From NCBI GenBank assembly GCA_027533395.1, contig JAPZUF010000003.1, positions 1 through 64,000 on the forward strand: a stretch of 64,000 bases of DNA, given 5' to 3'. The first letter of the stretch is position 1. The number at the start of each line of letters is the position of its first letter. The stretch is from Cyclobacteriaceae bacterium. GTDB taxonomy: Bacteria; Bacteroidota; Bacteroidia; Cytophagales; Cyclobacteriaceae. The notes below the pieces were generated by a model that ran no database searches, was not told where the DNA came from, and saw nothing but the letters and a program-made list of their open reading frames with translations. A program made the position numbers and the translations under genes. Shown piece by piece: positions 8,104 to 16,750 of this stretch.

Positions 8104-8670
8104 TTATTTCTTAGCTCTGATTCTACTCAATGTTTCTAAGGATACATTCAGGTAGGAAGCAATATGGGTTAGTTGAACGAGTTGAATTATATGAGGTGAT
8201 TTTGTAAGTAACGTTTGATAGCGTTGTGTTGCATTTTGTGTATGAAGTTCAAAGACTTTTTCTTCAAGCCATAAAGCATAATACTCCGTCATCAAGAAAT
8301 CCAATTCTTGCAACTTTTTGTGTTTTGTTTTTAGAATTTGAAAACTACTATACTCTGTTATGCTTACTGTTACTTCAGTTAAAGCTTGTATGTATTCTTT
8401 GCTGGGTCTTTGAAATATGTAACTGTCAAATGACATTGCAAGGTCGTCTTTGAAATAAAACTCTGTTGTAATCTCTTTATCATCATGAATATAATATTTT
8501 CTTAAAATTCCACTTTCTACCCAATAGCTCACATTGGAAATACTTCCTGCTCTTAGCAAGCAGTAGCCCTTTAAGAAAGTTTTTGAATAACTAATTTCCT
8601 TTAAGGCATTTAGCGTTTCATCATCAAAACTTTCAATTAGACTTCTTATTTTTTCAGTATGAGATTGCAT
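8104..8670 (-). CDS. Crp/Fnr family transcriptional regulator
   Basis: A 188-aa protein. Residues about 1-125 form a cyclic-nucleotide-binding-like beta roll (KGYCLLRAGSISNVSYWVESGILRKYY). It lacks the canonical arginine-containing phosphate cassette, as is usual in Bacteroidota Crp-like proteins. Residues about 130-188 form a winged-helix-type HTH ending in the recognition helix IASYLNVSLETLSRIRAKK. Many relatives in this phylum are single-component regulators of a neighbouring membrane gene, here the DUF418 protein. The ligand is unknown. Confidence 0.85.
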   Translation of the reverse strand: MQSHTEKIRSLIESFDDETLNALKEISYSKTFLKGYCLLRAGSISNVSYWVESGILRKYYIHDDKEITTEFYFKDDLAMSFDSYIFQRPSKEYIQALTEVTVSITEYSSFQILKTKHKKLQELDFLMTEYYALWLEEKVFELHTQNATQRYQTLLTKSPHIIQLVQLTHIASYLNVSLETLSRIRAKK

Positions 8671-8788
8671 AACTTGATTATATTATTTTAAAGGTTCATA
8701 ACAGTAGACAAATGCATTTGCTTTGTCATTTCTTTCCTTTAAAATAAAGCATTTTCACCTGAAATGTGTTGATGGCTTATATTATTAA

Positions 8789-9721
8789 TTACTTTTGTTT
8801 ACTATCTAACCATTTAATCAGTTCTTCGCTATTTGCTATTGACCATGAATGGGGATGTCTTTGGTTATTTTTTGATATACGATATCCTTTTCCGCTAGTC
8901 CAAATTAATTCTGCGTTAGTGTTACCATAAAATTTTAGCCAATTAATCATTCTAAAACTATCATTAAAGTTTAGACATGCTATATCAGCATTTCTATTTT
9001 CGTAATACCAATTTAAATCTGGCTCAGTATAAATTCGTATAGGAAGATTACTCAACATCCTTAAGGATTGCTGACCAATTTCACTCTTGGAAAAAGGCGA
9101 GATGTTCCAAAAGAAGTTAGGTGGATAATTTACGTTAACATTCAACTCATTCTCAATTCTATTTGTTATATAGGTACTCTCTTGAACGGTTATAGAATTT
9201 GTTGCTTTTACTTTGCTCACATTCATACAATTATATAATCTTTCAATATCTAAAGGAGGATCTATCGCAAAGACTGCTGTCGGTTTAAAAATGGGTTTAT
9301 CAACTTTGCGCGTTAACTTTGCGTATTGCAAAGCCATTGTTCCTCCGAAGGAAAAACCTCCGATAAAAAAAGCTTCTTCCTTTATTTCGTACTTAGTAAA
9401 AACTTCTCCGATGAAATCAATAAGGATATCTTGAGATTTATTGTCGATGTAGAAAAATGTTCTATCTCCTAATGCCGGAATTATTAATAGGTAACCATTA
9501 TCAACTGCTGTCTTTGTAAAATCCCAATTAACCATAACTTCTTCTGGCTTCTCACCAAAACTGGGAAGTAGGATAACTGTTCCTTTTATTACTCCTTTTG
9601 GTTTTAAGGTTATATAGTAAATTCGGGTTGAATCATTTGAATCATTATATGTATAGTCGAGACTTTGTGAATAGCAAAAATGACTGAAATAAAGCAAAAG
9701 AATGGTTAGAATTTTAAACAT
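8789..9721 (-). CDS. Secreted alpha/beta hydrolase
   Basis: A 310-aa protein with a signal peptide (MFKILTILLLYFSHFCYSQS). The core follows the alpha/beta-hydrolase order. A strand with oxyanion loop (VILLPSFGEKPEE) comes first. The nucleophile elbow GGFSFGG (G-x-S-x-G) lies at about residue 123-129, an acid strand around IYTEPDLNWYY follows, and a terminal His (HPHSW) is near residue 292. Substrate class cannot be read from the sequence; it could be an esterase or peptidase exported to the periplasm. The predicted start lies 87 nt after the -7 motif of element E. Confidence 0.75.
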   Translation of the reverse strand: MFKILTILLLYFSHFCYSQSLDYTYNDSNDSTRIYYITLKPKGVIKGTVILLPSFGEKPEEVMVNWDFTKTAVDNGYLLIIPALGDRTFFYIDNKSQDILIDFIGEVFTKYEIKEEAFFIGGFSFGGTMALQYAKLTRKVDKPIFKPTAVFAIDPPLDIERLYNCMNVSKVKATNSITVQESTYITNRIENELNVNVNYPPNFFWNISPFSKSEIGQQSLRMLSNLPIRIYTEPDLNWYYENRNADIACLNFNDSFRMINWLKFYGNTNAELIWTSGKGYRISKNNQRHPHSWSIANSEELIKWLDSKQK

Positions 9722-9797
9722 ATTTATAACTCGATTATGTTTTACGAAATAGATATCAACAATTTTTAAGCAGCCTTGAATCGATGTTAATTTCTTT

Positions 9798-9853
9798 GGA
9801 GCCCGAAATAAAAGTAAGTCACCTCTCCCACTTTTGCAAATAGCTGGGGGTTG
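9798..9853 (-). promoter_or_regulatory. Dispersed promoter-like element, copy E
   Basis: Minus-strand TTG (9837-9839), 20-nt spacer, TACTTTTA (9809-9816). It is nearly identical to copy F along its whole length, including the GGGCTCC end, which suggests recent duplication or conversion. It points into the hydrolase gene. Confidence 0.65.
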
Positions 9854-9946
9854 ATTGTAATGGTTTAAATAAGGTATATGAGAATGAAACTATCTTTCAT
9901 TACATGCATTACATGCGTAGGAAAGTAAAAGATATTGCTTTCTTTT

Positions 9947-11215
9947 TCAATTTAGCTTTTCCTTTAAAATCTTTACAAGTTCCTCTGGCTTTGGATCAAC
10001 TGATAATATTGTTCCATCTTTATCAACCAAAATCATAAGTCCTGTTCCGTTGCTAATACCGTATGTGTTCCACACATTTTGTTTATCGTCTAGCTCAACT
10101 AAGTTTAACCATGCAAATTGTTCTTTGCTTATCCTTCTTTTTACTGCATCTGTATTTTTAAACTCTCTTGCAATTCCGACTACTTTAAATCCTTTGTCTT
10201 TGTATTGCGCATATATAGGAACTACTAAACGACTTTTTACAATGCATGGCCCACACCAAGAGCCCCAAAGATCAATTAAAGCAATATGATTTTGAATAAC
10301 GTTGGATAATTGTATGGTATCACCTGCTACGGATGGTAATCTAACATCGATGTACTTCCTCCCGACAGCGATAGTTTTAATTCCGACAACTTGCTTTTCT
10401 ATCATTTTGGTATAAGTATGTTTTGGGTATTTCTCTTTATAAATAGGAAATACATTTGTTACCAGTTGTTCTATGTATGAGTTATTTTTCATTTGCATTT
10501 CAACATCATACCAAATGAGATAAAAAGAAACTATTGATGGATTATTTTTGATGTATGCATACTTCCAATCAAATTCTGCTTTTAGTAGTGAGTCGTAAGG
10601 AGTAACGAATAGCTGTTTTGCTTTGTCAGAAAAGTGAGAATTAGTTTTTTTTAATTCTAGCATTTTTTGATGAATAGGAAATCTACCTTGTTGGTCGTTT
10701 GAATTAATATTTCGTAGTTGGCGTCTTAATTCTTTATATGGCGGGCTATCCAATTCATCCTTTTTCATCAAATCGTTTTCAATCTCAAATAGCTGCTTTC
10801 TTCTGTTGTCAAATAAATTTTTGTTGCTTGCTCTATAGGTTTGAAATTCAGCATTCAGTTCTCCACCCTTAATGGTATTCTTCTCCTGTTCGTTTTGTGG
10901 GTGTAGTTTAAATTCAACAACACCATTAGTAGGGAAGAATTGTATTGCACTCCAGCCATCTTTTTCGAGTTCATCTTCAAATATCAGTTCATAAGCTTCC
11001 GTTTCAATGTATTGAAACTTGTAGTCGAATTTTCCCTTTTTAATGGAAACCTTTGTTGGTTTATTGAGAAATGATTCAAAACCTTCTGAACATTTACGAA
11101 GAAGTAAAACTTGGCTGTCGCGACCAATAACTTCGCCTTTGATAACGCATTGATTTTGTGCAAATAGGTTTATCATTAAAAGTTGAAACAGAATTGTCAG
11201 GGTTGTTCTTTTCAT
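9947..11215 (-). CDS. TlpA-like thioredoxin-fold protein with DUF4369-type N-terminus
   Basis: A 422-aa protein with a signal peptide (MKRTTLTILFQLLMINLFAQ). Residues about 22-120 look like the DUF4369 beta domain (CVIKGEVIGRDSQVLLLRK). A helical middle follows, then a C-terminal thioredoxin-like domain (about 285-422) with the redox motif WCGPC in DLWGSWCGPCIVKSR. It would act in the periplasm as a thiol-disulfide oxidoreductase, a very common architecture in Bacteroidota. The late GTGLMILVDKDGTI segment holds the region where a cis-Pro is expected, but here Pro is replaced (GTGLM), which may weaken or change substrate handling. Element F lies 102 nt upstream of the start. Confidence 0.85.
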   Translation of the reverse strand: MKRTTLTILFQLLMINLFAQNQCVIKGEVIGRDSQVLLLRKCSEGFESFLNKPTKVSIKKGKFDYKFQYIETEAYELIFEDELEKDGWSAIQFFPTNGVVEFKLHPQNEQEKNTIKGGELNAEFQTYRASNKNLFDNRRKQLFEIENDLMKKDELDSPPYKELRRQLRNINSNDQQGRFPIHQKMLELKKTNSHFSDKAKQLFVTPYDSLLKAEFDWKYAYIKNNPSIVSFYLIWYDVEMQMKNNSYIEQLVTNVFPIYKEKYPKHTYTKMIEKQVVGIKTIAVGRKYIDVRLPSVAGDTIQLSNVIQNHIALIDLWGSWCGPCIVKSRLVVPIYAQYKDKGFKVVGIAREFKNTDAVKRRISKEQFAWLNLVELDDKQNVWNTYGISNGTGLMILVDKDGTILSVDPKPEELVKILKEKLN

Positions 11216-11306
11216 GATTTATTCAGTTCTAGTGAGGTTTAGTATTTCAATTTCTCAGTTGCTACTAACAAATTTATTTTATCAATTATTTGATTTCTTT
11301 TATTCT

Positions 11307-11363
11307 GGAGCCCGAAATAAAAGTAAGTCACCTCTCCCACTTTTGCAAGTAGCTAAGGGTTGG
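11307..11363 (-). promoter_or_regulatory. Dispersed promoter-like element, copy F
   Basis: Minus-strand TTG (11346-11348), 20-nt spacer, TACTTTTA (11318-11325). It is the last copy before the core genes begin and points into the TlpA-like gene. AAAAGT/ACTTTT pairing is perfect. Confidence 0.65.
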
Positions 11364-11499
11364 TTTTAAAGTAATTAATCGACTATAACTGATGATATAA
11401 GTTTATACCTTCATTTAATTTTGAATCGGCACGAGTCACCAGCTCCTATTAGAGAGGAGGAAAAAAACTGACTTAGTCATTTAGGTTCAGTAGGTGCTT

Positions 11500-11877
11500 T
11501 TAGAATAATCTCAATAATTTGGGTAGAAAAATTACCAACCCAACTGCAAGGGCTGTTACGGCACTTATCAATACTCCTGAAGCTGCCCAATCTTTAGTTT
11601 TTTTTATTAGATCATGTTTATCCGGTGAAACAAAATCTGCTATATTCTCAATTGATGTATTAATGATCTCAAGGCAAAACACAAATCCTATTGATAAAAT
11701 AACACCAATCCATTCATAGCTTGAAATATTAAAAAATAGACCAGCTATTACTACACAAACAGCAGCCACTAAATGAATTCTTGCATTGTGCTCTTCTGCT
11801 ATTAAGATTCGTAATCCATTTAATGCATACTTGAAACTTTCTAGTCTTTTTGAAATTGAAAATTTCTTCTGCTTCAT
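11500..11877 (-). CDS. dgkA: Diacylglycerol/undecaprenol kinase (DgkA family)
   Basis: Read from the ATG at 11877 it encodes 125 aa; a longer frame from 11910 adds eleven unlikely residues. Three membrane helices and the family motifs are visible. AEEHNARIH lies after the first amphipathic helix, EIINTSIENIADF forms the catalytic Glu/Asn region, and KKTKDWAASGV is the C-terminal motif. The enzyme phosphorylates undecaprenol or diacylglycerol at the inner membrane, recycling lipid carrier for cell-wall and surface glycan synthesis. It lies 51 nt downstream of the E1 gene and may be read through from it. Confidence 0.9.
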   Translation of the reverse strand: MKQKKFSISKRLESFKYALNGLRILIAEEHNARIHLVAAVCVVIAGLFFNISSYEWIGVILSIGFVFCLEIINTSIENIADFVSPDKHDLIKKTKDWAASGVLISAVTALAVGLVIFLPKLLRLF

Positions 11878-11900
11878 ATTGAAATTTGAATTTTTAACAG

Positions 11901-11929
11901 CGAATAACAATCAACCAGCAACGAATAAC
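11901..11929. repeat. Short direct repeat CGAATAAC (2 copies, 21-bp period)
   Basis: CGAATAAC occurs at 11901-11908 and 11922-11929 in the gap between dgkA and the E1 gene. The sequence belongs to the same low-complexity AACGAATAACCAAC family that fills the gap on the other side of E1 (14094-14313). Confidence 0.5.
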
Positions 11930-14022
11930 TAATAAGCCAGCAACTTCATTAGTTCTTGTTGTACTTTTTCTGCATTGGGTAGCATTTGCTTTTCGAGTTC
12001 TACGTTTAAGGGTATAGCCGGAAGGTTGGCGGCTCCTAAAGTATGTACGGGTGCATCTAAATGTTGAAAGCAGTGTTTGCTTATTCTTCCTGCTAAAGAT
12101 TCGGCAAAGGAATTGAGTAAAGGTTCTTCTGTTAACACTAATATGCGACCATGTGTCTTGGACTGTACTTCAATCAGTTCCCAATCAATCGGGTTTAAGG
12201 TGCGCAAATCTAAAATGCTTACTTTATCTTTTATGTCTTTGCTTGCTTCTATTGCCCAGTACACGCCCATGCCATAGGTTACGATTAACGCTGCTTCGCC
12301 TGATTCCACTTTATTGGTAGTTGCTTGTTGCACCATTCTTCCTGTGCCTAACGGTACGATATACTTTTCATCTGGCTCTGCTGTTTTGGCTTCGCTCGTA
12401 CCGGGCACTTTAGACCAGTATAAACCTTTGTGCTCTAACATGACCACGGGATTGGGATCATAGAAAGCAGCTTTCATCAAGCCTTTCATATCGGCAGCGT
12501 TAGAAGGATAAACGACTTTAATCCCTCTTATAGTAAGGAGGGTACTTTCTACACTTCCACTATGGTATGGACCACCACCACCATAGGCACCAATAGGTAC
12601 GCGAATGACAGATTGAATTGGAAACTTACCTTTGGATAGATAACAACTTTTGGATAATTCTTCTACCAATTGATTAATGCCAGGCCAAATGTAATCGGCA
12701 AACTGTATTTCAACGATGGGCTTTGCTCCTACTGCCGACATGCCTGCTGTGCTTCCTACGATGTATGCTTCTTGTATAGGTGTGTTAAATACGCGATCAT
12801 CACCATACTTAGCGGCTAGCGTTGCGGCTTCGCGAAATACACCTCCTAATCGCTTGCCTACATCTTGTCCGTAGAACAAAGCTTCAGGATGTTGTTTTAA
12901 AATTTCTTCTACTGCGTGCAAAGCAGCATCTACCATCACTACTTTTTCTGCACCTGCTGGTTGTCGCTCACCTACTTCTTCTATAATGGGTGTTGGTGCA
13001 AACTCGTGTGTATCAAAATCAGTTGGCTCTGGATTGGCTGCAGCTACTGCTTGCTGAAAATCTTGTTCGACTGTTGCGTGTGCTTGTTGCTGCAAATGCA
13101 CAAGTGTTTCTTCTGCTTCGCCTTTATCGAGTAAGTAATGATGCAATTTATCTATGGGGTCGTGTTGTTGGTGTTGAGCAAGATCTTCGCGGTACCATTC
13201 TTTTCTCACTCCTGAAGTATGATGCCCCAACAAAGGACAAACAGCATGTACCAAAATTGGTGCGCGTTTTTTCCGCACATAGTCTATGGCTTTTTTCATG
13301 CCTAAAAAAGAATCTTCGAAGTCGGAGCCATCTACGGCCATTCTTTCTAAGCCTTTAAACCCTGCGGCATATTCGTATGCATCCATCGCGCGCATTTCTT
13401 CTCCTGTGGCAGAAATGCCCCAATTGTTGTCTTGCACAAGGTAGATGATGGGTAATTTTTTGAGCACTGCCATCTGAAAAGCTTCGGCTACTTCGCCTTC
13501 TGTAACTGAGCCATCACCAAGAGAACACAATACCACTGGTGGCTCATCAGCTTTTAACAGATTTCTTTTTTCTAAATAAGTAATGCCATGCGCCATGCCA
13601 GTTGCAGGTATGGCTTGCATACCGGTGGCTGAACTCTGATGCGGGATGGTAGGAAAACCTTCTCGTTTTAAGGATGGATGCCCATAGTAGGTTCTGCCAC
13701 CACTGAAAGGATCATCGGCTTTGGCCATTAACTGCAACATGAGTTCGTAAGGACGCAAACCCATGCCCAACAACATGGACTCATCTCGGTAATACAGCGA
13801 GGCGTAATCGTAAGGTTTTAGTTGCAAGCCTGCGGCTAGTTGTATGGCTTCATGTCCGCGAGAAGTGCTGTGCACATATTTGCTGCAGATTTCGCGTTGT
13901 TCATCGTATAAGGCCGCCATTCTTTTGGCTGTGTGCATAAGGCGGTAAGCCTGGTGCAAAATAGATTGATCGATGGGTGATTTTAAAGGTTTCTGTTTCT
14001 GCTTTGTTGTTGATGCCTCCAT
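11929..14022 (-). CDS. Fused E1 alpha/beta subunit of a 2-oxoacid dehydrogenase
   Basis: A 697-aa protein joining both ThDP-dependent E1 subunits. The alpha part (about 20-330) has the thiamine-diphosphate motif GDGSVTEGE at residues 169-177 ending in NN at 199-200. The beta part (about 365-697) begins ALHAVEEILKQHPEALFYGQDVG and carries the transketolase-type pyrimidine-binding and C-terminal domains. Such fusions in Bacteroidota are usually annotated as branched-chain 2-oxoisovalerate dehydrogenase E1, though pyruvate is possible. The E2 partner may be the acyltransferase at 27745-29364 or one elsewhere. No E3 gene is nearby. Confidence 0.9.
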   Translation of the reverse strand: MEASTTKQKQKPLKSPIDQSILHQAYRLMHTAKRMAALYDEQREICSKYVHSTSRGHEAIQLAAGLQLKPYDYASLYYRDESMLLGMGLRPYELMLQLMAKADDPFSGGRTYYGHPSLKREGFPTIPHQSSATGMQAIPATGMAHGITYLEKRNLLKADEPPVVLCSLGDGSVTEGEVAEAFQMAVLKKLPIIYLVQDNNWGISATGEEMRAMDAYEYAAGFKGLERMAVDGSDFEDSFLGMKKAIDYVRKKRAPILVHAVCPLLGHHTSGVRKEWYREDLAQHQQHDPIDKLHHYLLDKGEAEETLVHLQQQAHATVEQDFQQAVAAANPEPTDFDTHEFAPTPIIEEVGERQPAGAEKVVMVDAALHAVEEILKQHPEALFYGQDVGKRLGGVFREAATLAAKYGDDRVFNTPIQEAYIVGSTAGMSAVGAKPIVEIQFADYIWPGINQLVEELSKSCYLSKGKFPIQSVIRVPIGAYGGGGPYHSGSVESTLLTIRGIKVVYPSNAADMKGLMKAAFYDPNPVVMLEHKGLYWSKVPGTSEAKTAEPDEKYIVPLGTGRMVQQATTNKVESGEAALIVTYGMGVYWAIEASKDIKDKVSILDLRTLNPIDWELIEVQSKTHGRILVLTEEPLLNSFAESLAGRISKHCFQHLDAPVHTLGAANLPAIPLNVELEKQMLPNAEKVQQELMKLLAY

Positions 14023-14093
14023 CCTTTTCGTATTTAACTCAAAACCGGCTCAATATAATCAAAATAGGTTATTTCAATCGGTTGAATGATAAT

Positions 14094-14313
14094 CGTTATT
14101 CGTTGTGGGTTGTTCGTTATTGGTAATTGCTGGTTGCCTGATCAAGTATCGAAAACTAATGAACCAAACAGTAAGAAGGAAAATTCTTTTTAAAGTTCTA
14201 AAATCTAATTTATCCTACAAAAAAACGAACAACCAACATTGAATACCTAATGACCATCAACGAAATACGAACAACCAACACTGAATAACCAAAAGTGAAT
14301 AATCAACACGAAT
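14094..14313. repeat. Intergenic AACGAACAACC-type repeats, both orientations
   Basis: The 325-bp divergent gap between E1 and hemF (14023-14347) is largely this material. Two direct units, ACGAACAACCAACAyTGAAT, lie at 14225-14247 and 14267-14290 (42-bp spacing), with a third partial unit at 14295-14313. An inverted stretch, GTTATTCGTTGTGGGTTGTT and on, lies at 14094-14135. Such A/C-biased repeats look non-coding. The hemF promoter overlaps the right end; no convincing E1 promoter was found. Confidence 0.6.
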
Positions 14314-14332
14314 ATTGCGGAAAGATTTCTTT

Positions 14333-14340
14333 TACATTTG
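14333..14340 (+). promoter_or_regulatory. hemF -7 promoter box TACATTTG
   Basis: An 8/8 match to TAnnTTTG, ending 7 nt before the ATG at 14348. A TTG at 14315-14317 is only 15 nt upstream, shorter than the usual 19-21. The position rules out the TTG start at 14315 and predicts a very short leader. Confidence 0.6.
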
Positions 14341-14347
14341 TGGGTTA

Positions 14348-15283
14348 ATGAAAATAGATATGGAGCCTGGAAAGGAAACAATTGAAAATTGGTTTAAAAC
14401 GCTGCAAGATGACATTTGTGGAGAATTAGAAATTGCCGATGGGAAAGGTAAATTTGAAAGTGATGTTTGGCAAAGACCTGGAGGTGGTGGTGGTATTTCG
14501 CGTGTGTTGCAACATGGAGAAGTTATTGAAAAAGGTGGCGTCAATTTTTCTGCTGTGTGGGGCGATGCTCCCGCTCATATTTTGCATTCTCTAGATTTAA
14601 AAGATACCGAAGCACAGTTTTTTGCAACAGGTGTTTCAATTGTTATTCATCCGCACAATCCGTGGGTACCTATCATCCACATGAATGTTCGCTATTTCGA
14701 AATTGTTCCGGCTGATAAAAAAAGTGCTGCCCAAAACTGGTGGTTTGGAGGTGGCATCGACCTTACTCCGCATTACATTATCAAAGAAGACGCGCAATTT
14801 TTTCATCATGCTTTGAAAAAGACATGCGATCAACATCATGCTGAATACTATCCCAAGTTTAAGCAATGGGCTGATGATTATTTCTTTTTAAAACACAGAA
14901 AGGAAACACGCGGAGTGGGCGGTATTTTTTTCGACTACCTGAAAGATACCGATGGTTTTACCAAGCAAGATCGGTTTACGTTTGTGCAAGATGTTGGCAG
15001 AACTTTCGCTCCTGTTTATACTGCTTTGATGCAGCGCAATAAAGAGAAAACATTTACAGAAGATAATAAAATCTGGCAGATGTTAAGGCGCGGCCGCTAT
15101 GTTGAGTTTAATTTAGTGTGGGACAGAGGAACGAAGTTCGGCTTGGAAACCGATGGCAGAACGGAATCTATTTTGATGAGCCTGCCTCCTATTGCCCATT
15201 GGCAATATGATCATCAACCGGGCATCAACTCTGCTGAAGAACAAACATTAGCACTTCTTAAAAAGGGTATAAACTGGATTTAA
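14348..15283 (+). CDS. hemF: Oxygen-dependent coproporphyrinogen III oxidase
   Basis: A 311-aa protein from the ATG at 14348. It converts coproporphyrinogen III to protoporphyrinogen IX in haem synthesis, using oxygen, in the cytosol. Family motifs are plain: WQRPGGGGGISRVL near the N-terminus, GVNFSAVWG, HMNVRYFE, WWFGGGIDLTP, a YCDxYF-like segment, and a C-terminal RRGRYVEFNLVWDRGTKFGL. Length equals the family norm. A histidine kinase gene follows by 30 nt in the same direction. Confidence 0.95.
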   Translation: MKIDMEPGKETIENWFKTLQDDICGELEIADGKGKFESDVWQRPGGGGGISRVLQHGEVIEKGGVNFSAVWGDAPAHILHSLDLKDTEAQFFATGVSIVIHPHNPWVPIIHMNVRYFEIVPADKKSAAQNWWFGGGIDLTPHYIIKEDAQFFHHALKKTCDQHHAEYYPKFKQWADDYFFLKHRKETRGVGGIFFDYLKDTDGFTKQDRFTFVQDVGRTFAPVYTALMQRNKEKTFTEDNKIWQMLRRGRYVEFNLVWDRGTKFGLETDGRTESILMSLPPIAHWQYDHQPGINSAEEQTLALLKKGINWI

Positions 15284-15313
15284 GGAAAAAAATTCTTTAC
15301 TTCGCTTTGTCCC

Positions 15314-16750
15314 ATGACCCTCTGGCAAAAAATCAGCAACATTGGTGTGAGTCCACTGATGGACCATAGCAAAAAGCGTGTAATCGTTTTGGGCAATCGC
15401 GCTACTGTGTTGCTTTGCGTTTTTATTTTTTTGTTGACGATTGTTTCCTTTATTTTTTTTGGTGCCATCCGTACAACAATCATTTCATTTTTTTGCTCTT
15501 TTGTTTTCCTAGCTCCTATATTTTTAAATTACCTTGGACATCCTAATGCTGCGAGAATTACGCTTTCAGTTTTAGTTGGCACCATTTCGCTTGCTGTTTC
15601 GGTAGCCGATAAATTCGAATATTTTTTGCTGGAAGAAATGCAATACTTTGAGTTCAGACTCACCATGATTGCTGCTACTATTTTTCCATTCGTCATCTTT
15701 AATTTGAAAGAAAAAAAACTTTGGATTTCTGCTCAGGCTTATAATTTTCTTTGCATCGTTTTGTACGACCCTATTCACGACTTTTTTGGTGTAGGTTACT
15801 ATCAACTTGGTTTCACCGGACCTAATTATTACTTCATTAATTATATGGTGGGCGCTGCTTTTTTAGTAATTGCTGCCAGCACCTATTTTTTAAAATATAG
15901 TTTTGAAAAGTATGAAGGAGAAAATGTTCAATTAATCAAGCAATTGTCTTTAAAGCAAAAAGAACTTTTATATGCCAACCAAGTAATCGATGACCAACGT
16001 AAAATGTTATCCATCGAAAATGAAAAATTGAATGAAGACCTTATCAAAAAAAATGAACAGTTGCTGTCTACGAATCAAGAGTTGATTAGTCATAATAATA
16101 ACCTACAACAATTTTCCTACACAATCAGCCATAACTTACGCGGACCTGTTGCTAGTTTAAAAGGCTTGTTTAGCTTAATCAATGAAAAAGAATTAGGGGA
16201 AGACAACAAGCATTTGGTAGAACATTTAAATAAATCTGTGATTGCACTAGATAATACGATCCGCGACTTGAATCATATTATGGAGATGCGTAAGGATGTA
16301 AACAGCAGCAAAGAAACAGTTCGATTAAGTGAAATAATCAAAGACATTAAACAATTATTGGAAAATGAAATGGCCGAACATGAAGTTTGGCTAACCACAC
16401 AACTAGATGCTAACGAAATGGTTACAGTGCGTGCCATGCTACAAAGCATCGTCTATAATTTAGTAAGCAATGCCATTAAATACCGCTCTCCGGATAAGCA
16501 AGTAATCATTAACATTCGCAGCAAATGGGTTGGTGATAAAATGCAAATAGAAGTACAAGACAACGGTTTAGGTATTGACTTGGACAGATTTAAAGGAAAT
16601 CTATTCGGTTTATATAAACGCTTTCATAACCACACAGAAGGAAAAGGCTTAGGATTATTTTTGGTGAAATTACAAACCGAAATGTTAGGCGGAACGATAC
16701 ATGTAGAAAGTAAACCGGGCGTAGGAAGTACTTTTACAATTGTGGTTTAG
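15314..16750 (+). CDS. Membrane sensor histidine kinase
   Basis: A 478-aa protein. Five or six membrane segments occupy residues about 25-200. A coiled coil follows (about 205-260, QLIKQLSLKQKELLYANQ). The HisKA box lies around TISHNLRGP, with the phosphoacceptor His near residue 272. The HATPase domain has N box NLVSNAIKY, G1 DNGLGID and G2 GKGLGLFLV. The sensor part is membrane-embedded with no large external domain, so the signal may be membrane state or a lipophilic molecule. There is no response regulator alongside. The gene follows hemF by 30 nt and its 3' end overlaps the convergent glycosyltransferase gene by 17 bp. Confidence 0.9.
   Translation: MTLWQKISNIGVSPLMDHSKKRVIVLGNRATVLLCVFIFLLTIVSFIFFGAIRTTIISFFCSFVFLAPIFLNYLGHPNAARITLSVLVGTISLAVSVADKFEYFLLEEMQYFEFRLTMIAATIFPFVIFNLKEKKLWISAQAYNFLCIVLYDPIHDFFGVGYYQLGFTGPNYYFINYMVGAAFLVIAASTYFLKYSFEKYEGENVQLIKQLSLKQKELLYANQVIDDQRKMLSIENEKLNEDLIKKNEQLLSTNQELISHNNNLQQFSYTISHNLRGPVASLKGLFSLINEKELGEDNKHLVEHLNKSVIALDNTIRDLNHIMEMRKDVNSSKETVRLSEIIKDIKQLLENEMAEHEVWLTTQLDANEMVTVRAMLQSIVYNLVSNAIKYRSPDKQVIINIRSKWVGDKMQIEVQDNGLGIDLDRFKGNLFGLYKRFHNHTEGKGLGLFLVKLQTEMLGGTIHVESKPGVGSTFTIVV

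Noticed and set aside
12990-13358. 122-aa plus-strand ORF within the E1 gene
   Set aside because: Antisense to a strongly conserved ThDP enzyme; no recognisable protein.
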